Origin: Verrucomicrobiaceae bacterium
Lineage (GTDB): Bacteria; Verrucomicrobiota; Verrucomicrobiia; Verrucomicrobiales; Verrucomicrobiaceae
Direction of reading: 5' to 3'
Assembly: GCA_947466075.1 (NCBI GenBank)
Contig: CANIBP010000010.1
Coordinates: 1-64,000 of the forward strand
DNA: 64,000 nucleotides
Positions 1 through 9,267 of the stretch are shown piece after piece. The position numbers and the translations under genes were made by a program. Positions within the stretch are counted from its first letter, which is position 1, and every line of letters starts with the position of its first letter. Under the pieces are notes generated by a model, which worked only from the letters and a program-made list of their open reading frames with translations, made no database searches and was not told the origin of the DNA.

Positions 1-2
1 AG

Positions 3-134
3 AACCCGTTACGTCCTGATCGACGCGAACCGCGCGCCAAAAAACGAAGGCCGAAGTCCTATCAATTACTAACTGCCCCGCGCCACAAGTTCCAAGAAAT
101 CCCCCATCGTGAACGCTACCGTGCTGCTGCTTAA
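3..134 (+). CDS. C-terminal tail of a probable IS4-family transposase (partial)
   Basis: The frame beginning at base 3 is open from the window edge to a TAA at 132-134, giving 43 residues very rich in Arg, Lys and Pro, with the stretches EPRAKKRRPKSYQLLT and IPHRERYR. This composition and the RRPK-Y-LLT pattern are typical of the extreme C-terminus of IS4-type transposases, as I remember them. The body of the gene and the DDE residues lie outside the window, so this cannot be confirmed here. The right end of the element would then lie somewhere in 135-183, but I cannot define an inverted repeat. Frame 1 is also open for bases 1-72 and is a weaker alternative. Confidence 0.5.
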   Translation, partial: NPLRPDRREPRAKKRRPKSYQLLTAPRHKFQEIPHRERYRAAA

Positions 135-183
135 CCGAGTGCCATTCGTGACAGAGTCGTTACTCATGTGACTCATCTAAATC

Positions 184-1008
184 ATGCCCCCCGAAGCATC
201 TTCTTCTGCCGCCACTGTTCCCGCTGGAGTTGAACTCAAGCCGATCGACGCCTACCACCGTCGTCATCGCACCTTTGCGGCCAAAGGCCTATTGGAGCAT
301 CTCACGAACCGAATTCAGGACGTCTTTGAGGCCGTGATCGCCCACTGCTCGATCCATGCCGACACGCCAATCTATGACTCCAGATATTTCCCTTGGGTGA
401 CGCAGATCGAGGCGGACTGGACCAAGGTGCGCGCCGAACTCGACGCGGTGATGCAATACCGCGACGCGATGCCCAGTTTTCAGGACATCGTGAAGGAGGT
501 CGGCATGATTCAGGGTGATGACCAGTGGAAGACCTTCTTCCTTAAAGGCGTCGGCATGGACTGCACGGAAAACGCCCGTCATTGCCCGGAGACGATGAAG
601 GTTCTGGAGGCGATCCCTGGCTGCACCACCGGCTTCTTCTCGATCCTCTCGCCACGGAAGCACATCCCGCATCATCGTGGTCCGTGGGCTGGCGTTTTGC
701 GCCTGCATCTCGGTTTGATGTTGCCGGAGCCGCGCCATCAGTGCCGCATCCGCATCGCGGATCAGGTCTATACCTGGCAGGAGGGCAGGGCGGTGATTTT
801 TGACGACACCTACAATCATGAAGTCTGGAACGACACCGACGGCTATCGCGTCGTGCTGTTCGTCGATTTTGCCCGCCCGCTGCGCTGGCCCTTCAACCTG
901 ATCAACCACTGGATCATGAATCTGGCCGCATTGGCTCCCTTCCTGCGCGAGGCCAAGGGCAAACAAAAAGCGTCAGAGAAAAAATTCTGGGCGCGGTTTG
1001 GCAAGTGA
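184..1008 (+). CDS. Aspartyl/asparaginyl beta-hydroxylase-domain protein
   Basis: The 274-residue product resembles Fe(II)/2-oxoglutarate-dependent hydroxylases of the aspartyl/asparaginyl beta-hydroxylase (LpxO-like) family. The C-terminal half holds the family pattern: a metal-binding His in [11 protein letters not shown] (about residue 160), a following RLHLGLMLP segment, then [19 protein letters not shown] with the second His, and a closing R-V-V-L-F-V-D segment. Family members hydroxylate proteins or lipid A acyl chains; the substrate here cannot be told. There is no clear signal peptide or membrane segment, so it is probably cytoplasmic. It precedes gcvP by about 50 bases on the same strand and may be co-transcribed. 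Confidence 0.8.
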   Translation: MPPEASSSAATVPAGVELKPIDAYHRRHRTFAAKGLLEHLTNRIQDVFEAVIAHCSIHADTPIYDSRYFPWVTQIEADWTKVRAELDAVMQYRDAMPSFQDIVKEVGMIQGDDQWKTFFLKGVGMDCTENARHCPETMKVLEAIPGCTTGFFSILSPRKHIPHHRGPWAGVLRLHLGLMLPEPRHQCRIRIADQVYTWQEGRAVIFDDTYNHEVWNDTDGYRVVLFVDFARPLRWPFNLINHWIMNLAALAPFLREAKGKQKASEKKFWARFGK

Positions 1009-1060
1009 CACCGGCCTCCGGCTTGATAGCGTTGGGCCGTCTGAAAAAGCCCTGACTTCA

Positions 1061-3889
1061 ATGCCCACGAACTTCTCCCGCCGTCACATTGGTCCTTCCG
1101 CTGCCGAAGCGGAGAGCATGCTGCAAACGCTTGGTTTCAAAACACTCGATGCTCTCATCGACAAAGTGGTGCCCGAAGGTATTCGCGTGCGTCAGGCACT
1201 CAATTTACAGCCGCCATTGAGCGAAGAACAAGCACTGCGCCGCATCCGTCAGATCATGAGCCGAAACAAGGTGCTGCGCTCATTCATCGGTCTTGGTTAT
1301 CATGACACATTCACGCCACCAGTCATCCAGCGGAATATCCTCGAAAATCCCGGCTGGTACACGGCTTACACGCCCTATCAGGCCGAAATCGCTCAGGGGC
1401 GTCTCGAGGCGCTGATCAATTTCCAGACGATGATCCGCGATCTGACTGCGTTGGATGTCGCGAATGCCTCGCTGCTCGATGAAGGCACCGCGTGCGCCGA
1501 AGCGCTTGGTCTTGCCGTGGCGCAGGTCACGGCAGCTTCACGCGTCTTTGTGTCTGACAAATGCCATCCACACTGCATTGAGGTCGTGCGCACCCGCATG
1601 GATGCGCTGGGCATTCGCGTGGAAGTAGGTGATGTGCTCAAATGGAAACATGATGGCACTAAAGGACTCGCCGCCGTGCTTGTACAGTATCCAGACACAC
1701 TGGGGATCATCCATGATTACACTGAACTAGCCGCAGGAGTGCATGAGGCGGGTGCATTGCTCGTCGTCAGTGCTGATTTGCTCGCTCTCACTGTCTTGCG
1801 GCCTCCGGGTGAATTCGGCGCGGACATCTGCGTCGGCAACAGTCAGCGTTTCGGTGTGCCGCTCGGATTCGGTGGCCCGCACGCGGCCTTCATGGCCGTC
1901 AAAGATCCACTCAAGCGTCGCCTGCCAGGACGATTGATCGGCGTGTCAAAGGATGCCTCGGGGAAATCAGCCTATCGTCTTTCGCTGCAAACTCGCGAAC
2001 AGCATATCCGTCGCGAAAAAGCCACCAGCAACATCTGCACCGCGCAGGTGCTGCTTGCAGTGATGGCGTCGATGTATGCCGTCTATCACGGCCCGCAGGG
2101 GCTCAAGGCCATCGCTCAGCGTGTGCATGGCGCGGCGGTCTGGCTGGCCGGCGAACTCCTCCGCGCTGGGCTCGATGTACTGAGCGATGATTTCTTCGAC
2201 ACCATCAGCGTGCGCGTCAGCAATGCCGATGACGCGCTCAAGCGGGCGCTGTTGTTCGGCATCAATCTGCGCAAAATTGACGCCACGACTGTTGGCGTGG
2301 CTTTGGACGAACGTGTGCGCGAGGAAGAGTTACTCAATCTGCTCACTGCGTTTGGCATTTCGAAGGCGCAGCAACCACCCGTGCTCGATGACGCGCATCC
2401 GCTGAACTGCTCATCCTTGCATCACCGCTCTTCGGCCTATCTGACGCATCCGGTGTTCAACTCCTATCATTCCGAGACGGAGATGATGCGTTACTTGCAT
2501 CGCTTAGAGTCGAAAGACATCGCGCTGAATCGCAGCATGATCCCGCTTGGCTCCTGCACGATGAAATTGAACGCCGCAGCGGAGATGATGCCGCTGAGTT
2601 GGCCGGAAGTGAATGGATTGCATCCCTTTGTCCCCCACGATCAGTCCGAAGGCTATCGCACCCTGTTTGGCGATCTCGAAGCTTGGTTGGCCGAATGCAC
2701 CGGCTTCGATGCGGTCTCATTGCAACCCAATGCCGGTTCGCAGGGCGAATATGCCGGTCTTCTCGCGATCAAACGCTTCCACGAGGCAAACAAAGAAGAT
2801 CATCGCGATGTCTGCCTGATTCCCACGTCCGCGCACGGCACCAATCCCGCCAGCGCCGTCATGTGCGGCTTCAAAGTGGTGCCTGTCACCTGCGACAACA
2901 ACGGCAACGTCGCGCTCGACGATCTCAAAACGAAGCTTGATGCCAACAAGGGCAAGGTGGCCGCGCTGATGATTACCTATCCTTCGACGCATGGCGTGTT
3001 CGAGGAGTCCATCGTCGAAATCTGCCGCCTCGTGCATGATCACAGCGGTCAGGTTTACATGGATGGCGCGAACATGAACGCACAGGTCGGCCTAACCTCG
3101 CCGGGCCGCATCGGTGCGGATGTGTGCCATCTCAATTTACACAAAACCTTCTGCATTCCGCACGGTGGCGGTGGTCCAGGTGTTGGACCGATTGCTGTTG
3201 CCGCGCATCTGCGTCCACACCTGCCCGGCCATCACACCTGGCGGGCGGATCGTCGTGAAGGCGTCGTTTGCTCCGCGCCATGGGGCAGCGCCAGCATTTG
3301 CACGATCTCGTGGATGTACATCGCCATGATGGGGCCACGACTGGTCGAGGCGACAAAGATTGCCATCCTCAACGCGAACTATGTCGCCAAGAAACTCGAA
3401 TCAAACTTCCCCACGCTCTACAAAGGCACGAATGGCCTCGTGGCGCACGAATGCATCCTCGACTTTAGCAACTTCCACAAGGTCACCGTCGAAGATGTAG
3501 CGAAGCGTCTCATGGACTTCGGTTATCATGCTCCCACCATGAGTTGGCCCGTCGCAGGCACGCTCATGATTGAACCGACGGAAAGTGAGAGCAAATCTGA
3601 ACTGGACCGCTTCTGCGAAGCCATGCAGTGCATTCATGCCGAAATGATCGGAGTCGAAAGCAGCAAATACCACCCCACTGATAACACGCTGAAGCAGGCA
3701 CCGCACACCGCTGCCGCAGTCACGAAAAGTGAATGGCCACACGCTTACACGCGCGAAGCCGCCGCCTTCCCGCTGCCATGGGTCCAGGAAGCCAAGTACT
3801 GGCCACCGGTTTCACGCATCGACAACGTCTATGGCGACCGCCATCTCATCTGCACCTGCGTGAGTGTCGAAGAAGCCGCAGCCAATTGA
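1061..3889 (+). CDS. gcvP: Glycine dehydrogenase (aminomethyl-transferring), P-protein of the glycine cleavage system
   Basis: The product is 942 residues, the normal length for a single-chain P-protein. This PLP enzyme decarboxylates glycine and passes the aminomethyl group to the H-protein lipoyl arm. The N-terminus reads FSRRHIGPS as in the family. [14 protein letters not shown] in the middle and [17 protein letters not shown], which carries the PLP-binding Lys, are diagnostic. The start at 1061 is preferred over an in-frame ATG at 998, which would overlap the preceding gene and add 21 atypical residues. No gcvT or gcvH is next to it, so the operon is split in this genome. A sulfatase gene follows after 32 bases. 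Confidence 0.95.
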   Translation: MPTNFSRRHIGPSAAEAESMLQTLGFKTLDALIDKVVPEGIRVRQALNLQPPLSEEQALRRIRQIMSRNKVLRSFIGLGYHDTFTPPVIQRNILENPGWYTAYTPYQAEIAQGRLEALINFQTMIRDLTALDVANASLLDEGTACAEALGLAVAQVTAASRVFVSDKCHPHCIEVVRTRMDALGIRVEVGDVLKWKHDGTKGLAAVLVQYPDTLGIIHDYTELAAGVHEAGALLVVSADLLALTVLRPPGEFGADICVGNSQRFGVPLGFGGPHAAFMAVKDPLKRRLPGRLIGVSKDASGKSAYRLSLQTREQHIRREKATSNICTAQVLLAVMASMYAVYHGPQGLKAIAQRVHGAAVWLAGELLRAGLDVLSDDFFDTISVRVSNADDALKRALLFGINLRKIDATTVGVALDERVREEELLNLLTAFGISKAQQPPVLDDAHPLNCSSLHHRSSAYLTHPVFNSYHSETEMMRYLHRLESKDIALNRSMIPLGSCTMKLNAAAEMMPLSWPEVNGLHPFVPHDQSEGYRTLFGDLEAWLAECTGFDAVSLQPNAGSQGEYAGLLAIKRFHEANKEDHRDVCLIPTSAHGTNPASAVMCGFKVVPVTCDNNGNVALDDLKTKLDANKGKVAALMITYPSTHGVFEESIVEICRLVHDHSGQVYMDGANMNAQVGLTSPGRIGADVCHLNLHKTFCIPHGGGGPGVGPIAVAAHLRPHLPGHHTWRADRREGVVCSAPWGSASICTISWMYIAMMGPRLVEATKIAILNANYVAKKLESNFPTLYKGTNGLVAHECILDFSNFHKVTVEDVAKRLMDFGYHAPTMSWPVAGTLMIEPTESESKSELDRFCEAMQCIHAEMIGVESSKYHPTDNTLKQAPHTAAAVTKSEWPHAYTREAAAFPLPWVQEAKYWPPVSRIDNVYGDRHLICTCVSVEEAAAN

Positions 3890-3921
3890 TAGGCCGTGCC
3901 TTTGAGTGCGTTTCACCGCGC

Positions 3922-5448
3922 ATGAAGCTTCTTCTACTCGTTCTTGCCACCCTGATCTTGATTCCAGCCACTCAGGCCGCTGATGCGCCGAGTCCGAACA
4001 TTCTATTCATCATCTTCGATGATTGGGGCTGGCAGCACGCGGGCGCGTATGGTTGCGACTGGGTGAAAACGCCCAACTTCGACCGTGTGGCGAAGGAAGG
4101 CGTGCTGTTCAAGAGCGCCTTCACCTCGAATCCCAAGTGCAGCCCGTGCCGTGCGACGATCCTTACCGGCCGCAACAGTTGGCAGCTTGAGGAGGCCGTG
4201 TGTCATGGCGGCATCTTCCCGCCGAAGTTCCCTGTGTATCCCGACCTGCTCGAAAAAGGCGGCTATGACGTTGGCTTGACCGGCAAAGGCTGGGGACCGG
4301 GCGAGTTCAAACTTGAGGGTCGCACCCGTAATCCTGCCGGGCCTGCGTTTGATCAATTCACGCAGAAAGTACCCGCCAAGGGTATCACGGCGACGGATTA
4401 TTCGCACAACTTCGACGGTTTCCTCGCACAGCGTGACAAGGCGAAGCCATTTTGTTTCTGGATGGGCTTCAAGGAGCCGCATCGAGCCTACGAACTCGAT
4501 TCCGGCGTGCGGATGGGTAAAAAACTCGAGGACGTGAAAGTGCCCGGCTACCTGCCCGACAACGCTACTGTGCGCGGCGATTTGGCCGACTATGCCATCG
4601 AAGTTGAGTATGCCGACTCACACATCGGGCGGGCGCTCGATCTGCTGGAGAAGCAAGGTATTCTCGATGACACGCTGATCATTGTGACTTCCGACCACGG
4701 CATGCCGTTTCCTCGCGTGAAGGGTCAAATCTATGAAGACGGTTACCATCTGCCGCTGGCGATGCGTTGGGGTAAAGGCATCAAGCCGGGCCGTGTCGTC
4801 GAAGATTTCATCAACGTGCGTGATCTTGCGCCGACCTACCTAGAACTCGCCGGACTGCCGATTCATGAGCAGATGAGCGGCAAAAGCCTCGCCAATATTT
4901 TGCGCAGCGAGAAGAGCGGCTTCATTGAGGATCGTAAAATCATGCTCGCCGGCAAGGAACGTCACGACATTGGTCGTCCGAACGACTGGGGCTATCCGGT
5001 GCGTGCCATCCGCACGCCAGAGTTTTTCTACAGTCACAACTACCACCCCGAGCGCTGGCCTGCGTGCAACCCCGAGACCGGTTTCGGCAACTGCGATGAC
5101 GGACCCACCAAATCCTGGATCGTCGATCACAAAGGTCCATTCTTCGATCTCGCCTTCGCCTATCGCGCTGAGGAGGAACTGTTCGACATCGTCAAAGATC
5201 CCGAGTGTCTCAAGAACCTCGCTGCTGATCCCCAATTTGCCGGGAAGAAGCAGGAACTGCGTGCGAAGATGGAAGCGATCCTCAAGGACGAAAAAGATCC
5301 GCGTGTGCTCGGCAATGCGGCGATCTTCGACACCTACAAATACCTCGGCAGCCGCAAGAACAAAGGCTACGCCGAGTGGGAAGCCGCACAGAAGGGCCAG
5401 CCATTGCCGGAGGAGCCGAAGAAGAAGGGCAAGAGGGCGGAAGAGTGA
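3922..5448 (+). CDS. Secreted sulfatase (sulfamidase/arylsulfatase-like)
   Basis: The 508-residue protein has a Sec signal peptide (MKLLLLVLATLILIPATQA) and then the sulfatase N-terminal strand NILFIIFDDWGW with the metal-binding Asp pair. The formylglycine motif is intact: C-S-P-C-R followed by ATILTGR near residue 72. Later pieces include TGKGWGPGEF and TSDHGMPFPRVKG, the latter recalling N-sulfoglucosamine sulfohydrolases. It should hydrolyse sulfate esters or N-sulfates on polysaccharides outside the cytoplasm once the Cys is converted by a maturation enzyme, which is not in this window. An upstream in-frame ATG at 3733 lies inside gcvP and was rejected because it would bury the signal peptide. 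The C-terminus is Lys-rich. Confidence 0.9.
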   Translation: MKLLLLVLATLILIPATQAADAPSPNILFIIFDDWGWQHAGAYGCDWVKTPNFDRVAKEGVLFKSAFTSNPKCSPCRATILTGRNSWQLEEAVCHGGIFPPKFPVYPDLLEKGGYDVGLTGKGWGPGEFKLEGRTRNPAGPAFDQFTQKVPAKGITATDYSHNFDGFLAQRDKAKPFCFWMGFKEPHRAYELDSGVRMGKKLEDVKVPGYLPDNATVRGDLADYAIEVEYADSHIGRALDLLEKQGILDDTLIIVTSDHGMPFPRVKGQIYEDGYHLPLAMRWGKGIKPGRVVEDFINVRDLAPTYLELAGLPIHEQMSGKSLANILRSEKSGFIEDRKIMLAGKERHDIGRPNDWGYPVRAIRTPEFFYSHNYHPERWPACNPETGFGNCDDGPTKSWIVDHKGPFFDLAFAYRAEEELFDIVKDPECLKNLAADPQFAGKKQELRAKMEAILKDEKDPRVLGNAAIFDTYKYLGSRKNKGYAEWEAAQKGQPLPEEPKKKGKRAEE

Positions 5449-5506
5449 AGCAGTGCATTTGCGTTCTTGATCTCGACAATCGAACCTTTGCGGCGATAGC
5501 AGCCGC

Positions 5507-5977
5507 ATGCATGCTCTTTCACTCCTTCTGCTCCTCGTTGCCTTCAATCTGAAGCTGTTCGCTGCTGACAAAGCGGCGACTCCCGAGGCGCTGGTTGCCA
5601 AACTCTACAAGGCGCATGACGCGGAGAAGTCGCCCTTCTTTCAGGACAAGGATCGGGCGCTGGTGGATGACTACTTCACCAAGGAAATGGCTGATCTGAT
5701 GTGGAAAGACATCAAAGCCTCAAAGGGCGAGGTGGGTGCGATTGATTTCGATCCGCTTTACAACGCCCAGGACACCGAGATCAAAAACTTCGTCATCAAC
5801 CAAGCCAAGGTCGATGGTGGTAAAGCCACGGTGGTGGTGAACTTCACAAATTTAGGCAAGAAGACCCTCATCACCTTCAAACTTGCCCAGCAGAACGATG
5901 TTTGGAAGATCAGCGACATCCAATACCCCGAGGGGCACGCTCTGCTAAAGCTTTACAAAGACGCTGCCGGGAACTGA
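5507..5977 (+). CDS. Small secreted DUF3828-like protein
   Basis: The 156-residue product has a hydrophobic signal (MHALSLLLLLVAFNLKLFA) and then a compact domain with ALVDDYFTKEMADLMWKD and an ending of VWKISDIQYPEGHALLKLY. The pattern of a DYFT helix followed by antiparallel strands and W-K-I-x-D-I is what I associate with DUF3828/NTF2-like secreted proteins. No catalytic residues are evident and the function is unknown. It follows the sulfatase by 58 bases on the same strand and converges with the EF-hand gene 14 bases downstream. Confidence 0.6.
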   Translation: MHALSLLLLLVAFNLKLFAADKAATPEALVAKLYKAHDAEKSPFFQDKDRALVDDYFTKEMADLMWKDIKASKGEVGAIDFDPLYNAQDTEIKNFVINQAKVDGGKATVVVNFTNLGKKTLITFKLAQQNDVWKISDIQYPEGHALLKLYKDAAGN

Positions 5978-5991
5978 GGCTGCTCGCGCGC

Positions 5992-6483
5992 TTACTTTTT
6001 CGCAGCTTCACCTTCTTTTGGCGCTTCTGGCGGACGGCGGAACTTACTGCCACTTTCCGTGGAGGTGCCGCCACCGGCTCCTGGGAAGCCGCCAGATTTG
6101 CCTTTGCGTTCCTGCATGGCTTTCATCGCGGCCTCACGCTCTTCGGGATCCATGACGCCATTTTTGTTGGCATCAAACTTTTGTAGCAGCATCGCCTGCA
6201 TCTTTCCGCCCTTGGACTCATCGGTGCCCGCTGTGCCGGGCGATCCGCCTTTCGGGGTGCCGCCTTTGCGTTCTTGATAAGCTTTCATCGCGGCTTCGCG
6301 TTCTTCGGGATCAAGGGTGCCATTTTTGTTGGCATCGAACTTTTGCAACATCATCTCCTTGATCTTTTCGCTGCCAGCGCCTTTGCCAGCTCCGGCAGCG
6401 CCAGCTTTTTTGGGGGCGTCTTCGGCGTGGATCATGGTAAAGCCGGTAGCAAGTGCGAGGAGCAGTGTGGGGATGAGTTTCAT
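5992..6483 (-). CDS. Secreted EF-hand protein
   Basis: The 163-residue protein begins with a Sec signal (MKLIPTLLLALATGFTMIHA). It then carries two near-identical repeats containing the calcium loop D-A-N-K-N-G-x-x-D-P-E-E, each followed by R-E-A-A-M-K-A and a Lys/Gly-rich spacer. Canonical loop positions are occupied by D, N, N, D and E, so calcium binding is plausible. The start at 6483 is chosen because the signal peptide begins there; a longer upstream frame extends into rnpB. The C-terminus is Lys/Glu rich. A role in binding or buffering calcium outside the cytoplasm is an inference only. Confidence 0.85.
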   Translation of the reverse strand: MKLIPTLLLALATGFTMIHAEDAPKKAGAAGAGKGAGSEKIKEMMLQKFDANKNGTLDPEEREAAMKAYQERKGGTPKGGSPGTAGTDESKGGKMQAMLLQKFDANKNGVMDPEEREAAMKAMQERKGKSGGFPGAGGGTSTESGSKFRRPPEAPKEGEAAKK

Positions 6484-6560
6484 AGGTTGATTCGGGTTCG
6501 AGTCCTTCAACACGCAGCCACACATCAAAGTTGCGGACTTTTTCAAAGCAAAGGCCCCGC

Positions 6561-6588
6561 TTGCCCTTTCGCCTGATGCCTTTAGTCT
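6561..6588 (+). promoter_or_regulatory. Possible promoter for the RNase P RNA
   Basis: TTGCCC at 6561-6566 and TAGTCT at 6583-6588, 16 bases apart, precede the 5' end of rnpB by about six bases. The match to a sigma-70-type promoter is modest; position is the main argument. Confidence 0.3.
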
Positions 6589-6594
6589 CGCTGC

Positions 6595-7013
6595 GGGTCG
6601 GCCGGAGTGATCGCTGGTGTTTCGCTGCAAGGCGGGATGCCAGAGGAAAGTCCGGACACCATAGGGCAGCATGCCACGTGAAAGCGTGGGGGCTGCGGTG
6701 CAAGCCGCGGTCACAGACAGTGTCACAGAAAACAAACCGCCGCGCTTCGGTGCGGTAAGGGTGAAACGGTGGGGTAAGAGCCCACCGCCCCAACCGCGAG
6801 GAAGGGGGCACGACAAACCTCATGCGGTGCAAGACAGAACAGGAGAAAGGCCCGCCTGGCCGCAAGTCCCGCAAGGGATGGATAACTCCGGGTAATAGTC
6901 GCACCACTGCGCAAGCAGGGGCGGGCTGGTCGCTCAGCCCGACAGATAAATGATCACAGCCAGGCGTCGCAAGATGTCGGGGACACAGAATCCGGCTTAT
7001 GAGGGCCGATCCA
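6595..7013 (+). ncRNA. rnpB: RNase P RNA, bacterial type A
   Basis: This is the catalytic RNA of ribonuclease P, which trims tRNA 5' leaders. The universally conserved block GAGGAAAGTCCGGACACC lies near 6642 and is followed by ATAGGGCAG. Further conserved parts are AAACCGCC, GGTAAGGGTGAAACGGTG and GGTAAGAGCCCACCG. The 3' conserved block ACAGAATCCGGCTTAT lies at about 6985-7000. The terminal P1 helix is formed by GGGTCGGCC at 6595-6603 pairing with GGCCGATCC at 7004-7012, allowing G-U pairs. The length of about 420 bases suits type A. It is transcribed divergently from the EF-hand gene and ends at a clear terminator. Ends are set by the P1 pairing and may be off by a few bases. Confidence 0.95.
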
Positions 7014-7016
7014 CAT

Positions 7017-7053
7017 GAAGGCGTCGGGGGAAACCCCGGCGCCTTCGCCTTTT
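7017..7053 (+). terminator. Rho-independent terminator of rnpB
   Basis: GAAGGCG-TCGGGG, a GAAA loop, then CCCCGG-CGCCTTC forms a strong GC-rich hairpin followed by GCCTTTT. It sits directly after the RNase P RNA and its T-run abuts the stop codon of the opposite-strand gene. Confidence 0.85.
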
Positions 7054-7478
7054 CAAGATTCCAGCGAACAACTTGGCGGTAGGACTTGCAGTTGCGGCTT
7101 CAGAAACTCATCCTTCTTCACCAACGCATAGATGAAGAAGAAAAGGCCGAAGGGGAAGAAGTGGCTGAAGGACATCAGGCCGCCGTAGATGCAGAGGAAC
7201 CAGAACATCCACGCTGAACGATAACGGCAGGCGGTGATGGCGATAATGACAAGCACGATGCCGATCAATGACAATGCGATGCCGATGAAGGTGGAGATCA
7301 ACACGCCCTCGATAGCCTCGCTCAATATGGATGGATCACTGCGACCGCTTTCGCTCAGCACTTTGAATGATTTCATGATGCCGATAACCGTTCCACCGAT
7401 GCCGATGACTTGAGCGAGTTGCAGCCACGCCCCGAGTTTGGCGATGAAGGCTCCGTTGTTCGATGGTGGTTCGTTCAT
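7053..7478 (-). CDS. Small ExbB/TolQ/MotA-like membrane protein
   Basis: The 141-residue protein has three to four hydrophobic segments. The segment GIGGTVIGIMKSFKVLSESG, then DPSILSEAIEGVLISTFIGI, follows the MotA/TolQ/ExbB channel pattern (a G-T-V-x-G-M turn, a DP-x-x-L-x-x-x-I helix and an A-L-x-T-T-x-x-G helix). Proteins of this family form proton channels that power outer-membrane energy transfer or motility, but normally with an ExbD/TolR/MotB partner. No partner is adjacent. It is shorter than usual ExbB proteins, lacking the long cytoplasmic part, and ends with a hydrophobic FFPFGLFFFIYALV segment. It starts four bases downstream of the DUF1549 gene's stop codon, so it is likely in that operon. 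Confidence 0.55.
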   Translation of the reverse strand: MNEPPSNNGAFIAKLGAWLQLAQVIGIGGTVIGIMKSFKVLSESGRSDPSILSEAIEGVLISTFIGIALSLIGIVLVIIAITACRYRSAWMFWFLCIYGGLMSFSHFFPFGLFFFIYALVKKDEFLKPQLQVLPPSCSLES

Positions 7479-7481
7479 GAT

Positions 7482-9260
7482 TCAGTCGATATACACGAAC
7501 TCATTCGCGTTCAGCAAGGCCAGACAGTAGTCGGCAAGAGCGGCTTGGAAGTTGGGTGTCAGTGTGGTCTGATTTTGGAGGAATTCTTTCCCGGCTTCGA
7601 TCTCCGGCTTCGTTGCTTGGCGTGACAGGCAGCGTAGCGTGGCATCGGTGATGAGCGCTGCGGCATCGGAGCCGTGCTGAGCATTCAAATCGGTGGTGAT
7701 TTTGGCGGCGATGCTGTGTGCGAAGTCGGAATTGAGCAGCATGAGGGCCTGAGGAGCCGTGGTGGACTCGTTGCGGCGAGCGCAGCTCATTTGCGCGTCG
7801 GGACGATCAAAGAGCTCGAAGAGCGGGTTGCGCAGATTGCGGCGGGCGAAGGTGTAGATGCTGCGGCGGGTGTGTTCGCTGGCATCCTTGGTCACTTCGT
7901 TCTGACCCTTGAGCAGTGTGCCGCTGATTTCCTTCGGCAGCGGCAGTTTCACACCGGGGCCGCCAGTTTTGAGGTTGATCTGGCCACTGACGCTCAGCAT
8001 GGCATCGCGCAGCATCTCGCCAGTGAGGCGTTTGCGGGTTTGGGTTTGTAGTTCGGCCTTCAGGCCGTTCTGAGTTTCCGGACGGCCTGAAGGCCGAACT
8101 ACGAACGAAGTCTGCCGATAAGTCTTCGACATCACGATGACCTTGTGCAGCTTTTTGAGACTCCAGTTCTGCCGTGGCACCTCGGCGGCGAGCCAGTCGA
8201 GCAAGGCGGGATTGGTCGGCACGTCGCCTTGATGACCAAGATCGCCCGGAATCGCGGCCAGAGGTTTGCCAAAGTGCTGCTGCCAGAGACGATTAGCCAT
8301 CGCACGAAGGAAGATCGCGTTATCCTTGCTTGCGATCCATTTCGCCAGTGCGGCACGATCTGCGTTGTGTGGCGTGACTCCAAAGATTCGCGGGAACGCA
8401 GGCCGAATCTCAGGACCGGCTCGTTTGAAGTCGCCACGCACGAAGACGGTGCTGACAGGCACGCCTTCCGTGAAGATGCGCACGGAGGGACCAAGCGGTT
8501 TGCGTTCCTTGGGCAGCACGGTGTTGTCAAAGAAGGCCCGCAACCGATAAAAGTCGGCCTGGCTGATGGGATCATACGGATGGTCGTGACACTGCGCGCA
8601 GCCGACGGTGAGACCGAGGCCCACGGAACCGACCGTGGTGGTGATGTCATTGAGCAGTACATGCCGACGCTCGTCTTGCTTGTTAAGGTCGGGCATGTCC
8701 GGGCAGGAGAAGAGAAAGCCGGTAGCTGTCTCATCGCCCATCATATCGCCTGCGATCTGCTTTTGGACAAAAACATCGAAGGGCATGTCGTTGTTCAGCG
8801 CATCAATGACCCAATCGCGATACTGCCAGGCGCGGTTGCGCTCGGCGTCGTATTCAAAACCGTCGGTTTCTGCGAAGCGGGCGAGATCAAGCCACCATTG
8901 AGCCCAGTGCTCGCCGTAGCGTGGAGACGCTAACAAACGATCCACGACGGACTCGAACGAGGAAGGGTTCGATACAAATGCAGAAACCTCCTCCGGTGTG
9001 GGCGGTAGGCCGGTGAGATCGAAGGTGATGCGGCGAATCAGCGTGGCTGCGTCGGCTTTGGCCTCTGGTTTGGTGAAATCGTCGATGCTTTTCTTGCCTG
9101 GGGTGATTTGCAACGGCTTGAAAGCCCAGTGCTCGCGATCCTTCTCTGTGATCTGCGGTTCATCCTTCACCGGATCTGAGGAGGCGTGAATGGCAACGGC
9201 GCGTGCATCACTCCAGCCGAGCAGAAGGCTCAAACTGATGCTGATGAAGGTACACTTCAC
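7482..9260 (-). CDS. DUF1549/DUF1553 secreted protein of the PVC group
   Basis: From a GTG at 9260 the product is 592 residues with a signal peptide (VKCTFISISLSLLLGWSDARA). It contains a DUF1549 domain (IRRITFDLTGLPPTPEEV, RYGEHWAQWWLDLARFAETDG), a C-x-x-C-H motif in GCAQCHDHPYDPI, and a DUF1553 domain (NRLWQQHFGKPL, YRQTSF, RKRLTGEMLRDAMLSVSGQ, CARRNESTTAPQALMLLN). These are planctomycete/verrucomicrobial proteins of unknown activity, usually paired with DUF1501. It is shorter than most because the N-terminal cytochrome-like domain is absent. An in-frame ATG at 9407 overlaps the upstream stop as ATGA, but that start would put about 50 residues, including a repeat-encoded stretch, before the signal peptide. 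A second palindromic element lies inside the DUF1553 part. Confidence 0.85.
   Translation of the reverse strand: MKCTFISISLSLLLGWSDARAVAIHASSDPVKDEPQITEKDREHWAFKPLQITPGKKSIDDFTKPEAKADAATLIRRITFDLTGLPPTPEEVSAFVSNPSSFESVVDRLLASPRYGEHWAQWWLDLARFAETDGFEYDAERNRAWQYRDWVIDALNNDMPFDVFVQKQIAGDMMGDETATGFLFSCPDMPDLNKQDERRHVLLNDITTTVGSVGLGLTVGCAQCHDHPYDPISQADFYRLRAFFDNTVLPKERKPLGPSVRIFTEGVPVSTVFVRGDFKRAGPEIRPAFPRIFGVTPHNADRAALAKWIASKDNAIFLRAMANRLWQQHFGKPLAAIPGDLGHQGDVPTNPALLDWLAAEVPRQNWSLKKLHKVIVMSKTYRQTSFVVRPSGRPETQNGLKAELQTQTRKRLTGEMLRDAMLSVSGQINLKTGGPGVKLPLPKEISGTLLKGQNEVTKDASEHTRRSIYTFARRNLRNPLFELFDRPDAQMSCARRNESTTAPQALMLLNSDFAHSIAAKITTDLNAQHGSDAAALITDATLRCLSRQATKPEIEAGKEFLQNQTTLTPNFQAALADYCLALLNANEFVYID
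8048..8102. repeat. 55-bp perfect inverted repeat inside the DUF1553 coding region
   Basis: Arms of 21 bases at 8048-8068 and 8082-8102 are exact reverse complements (beginning GTAGTTCGGCCTTCAGG) around a 13-base loop. On the coding strand it contributes the peptide VVRPSGRPETQNGLKAEL between the conserved YRQTSF and RKRLTGEML blocks. Allowing one G-U pair the palindrome extends to 8044-8106, which is 63 bases or 21 codons. It looks like a REP- or MITE-like element tolerated within a gene. Confidence 0.85.
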
Positions 9261-9267
9261 ACTAACA

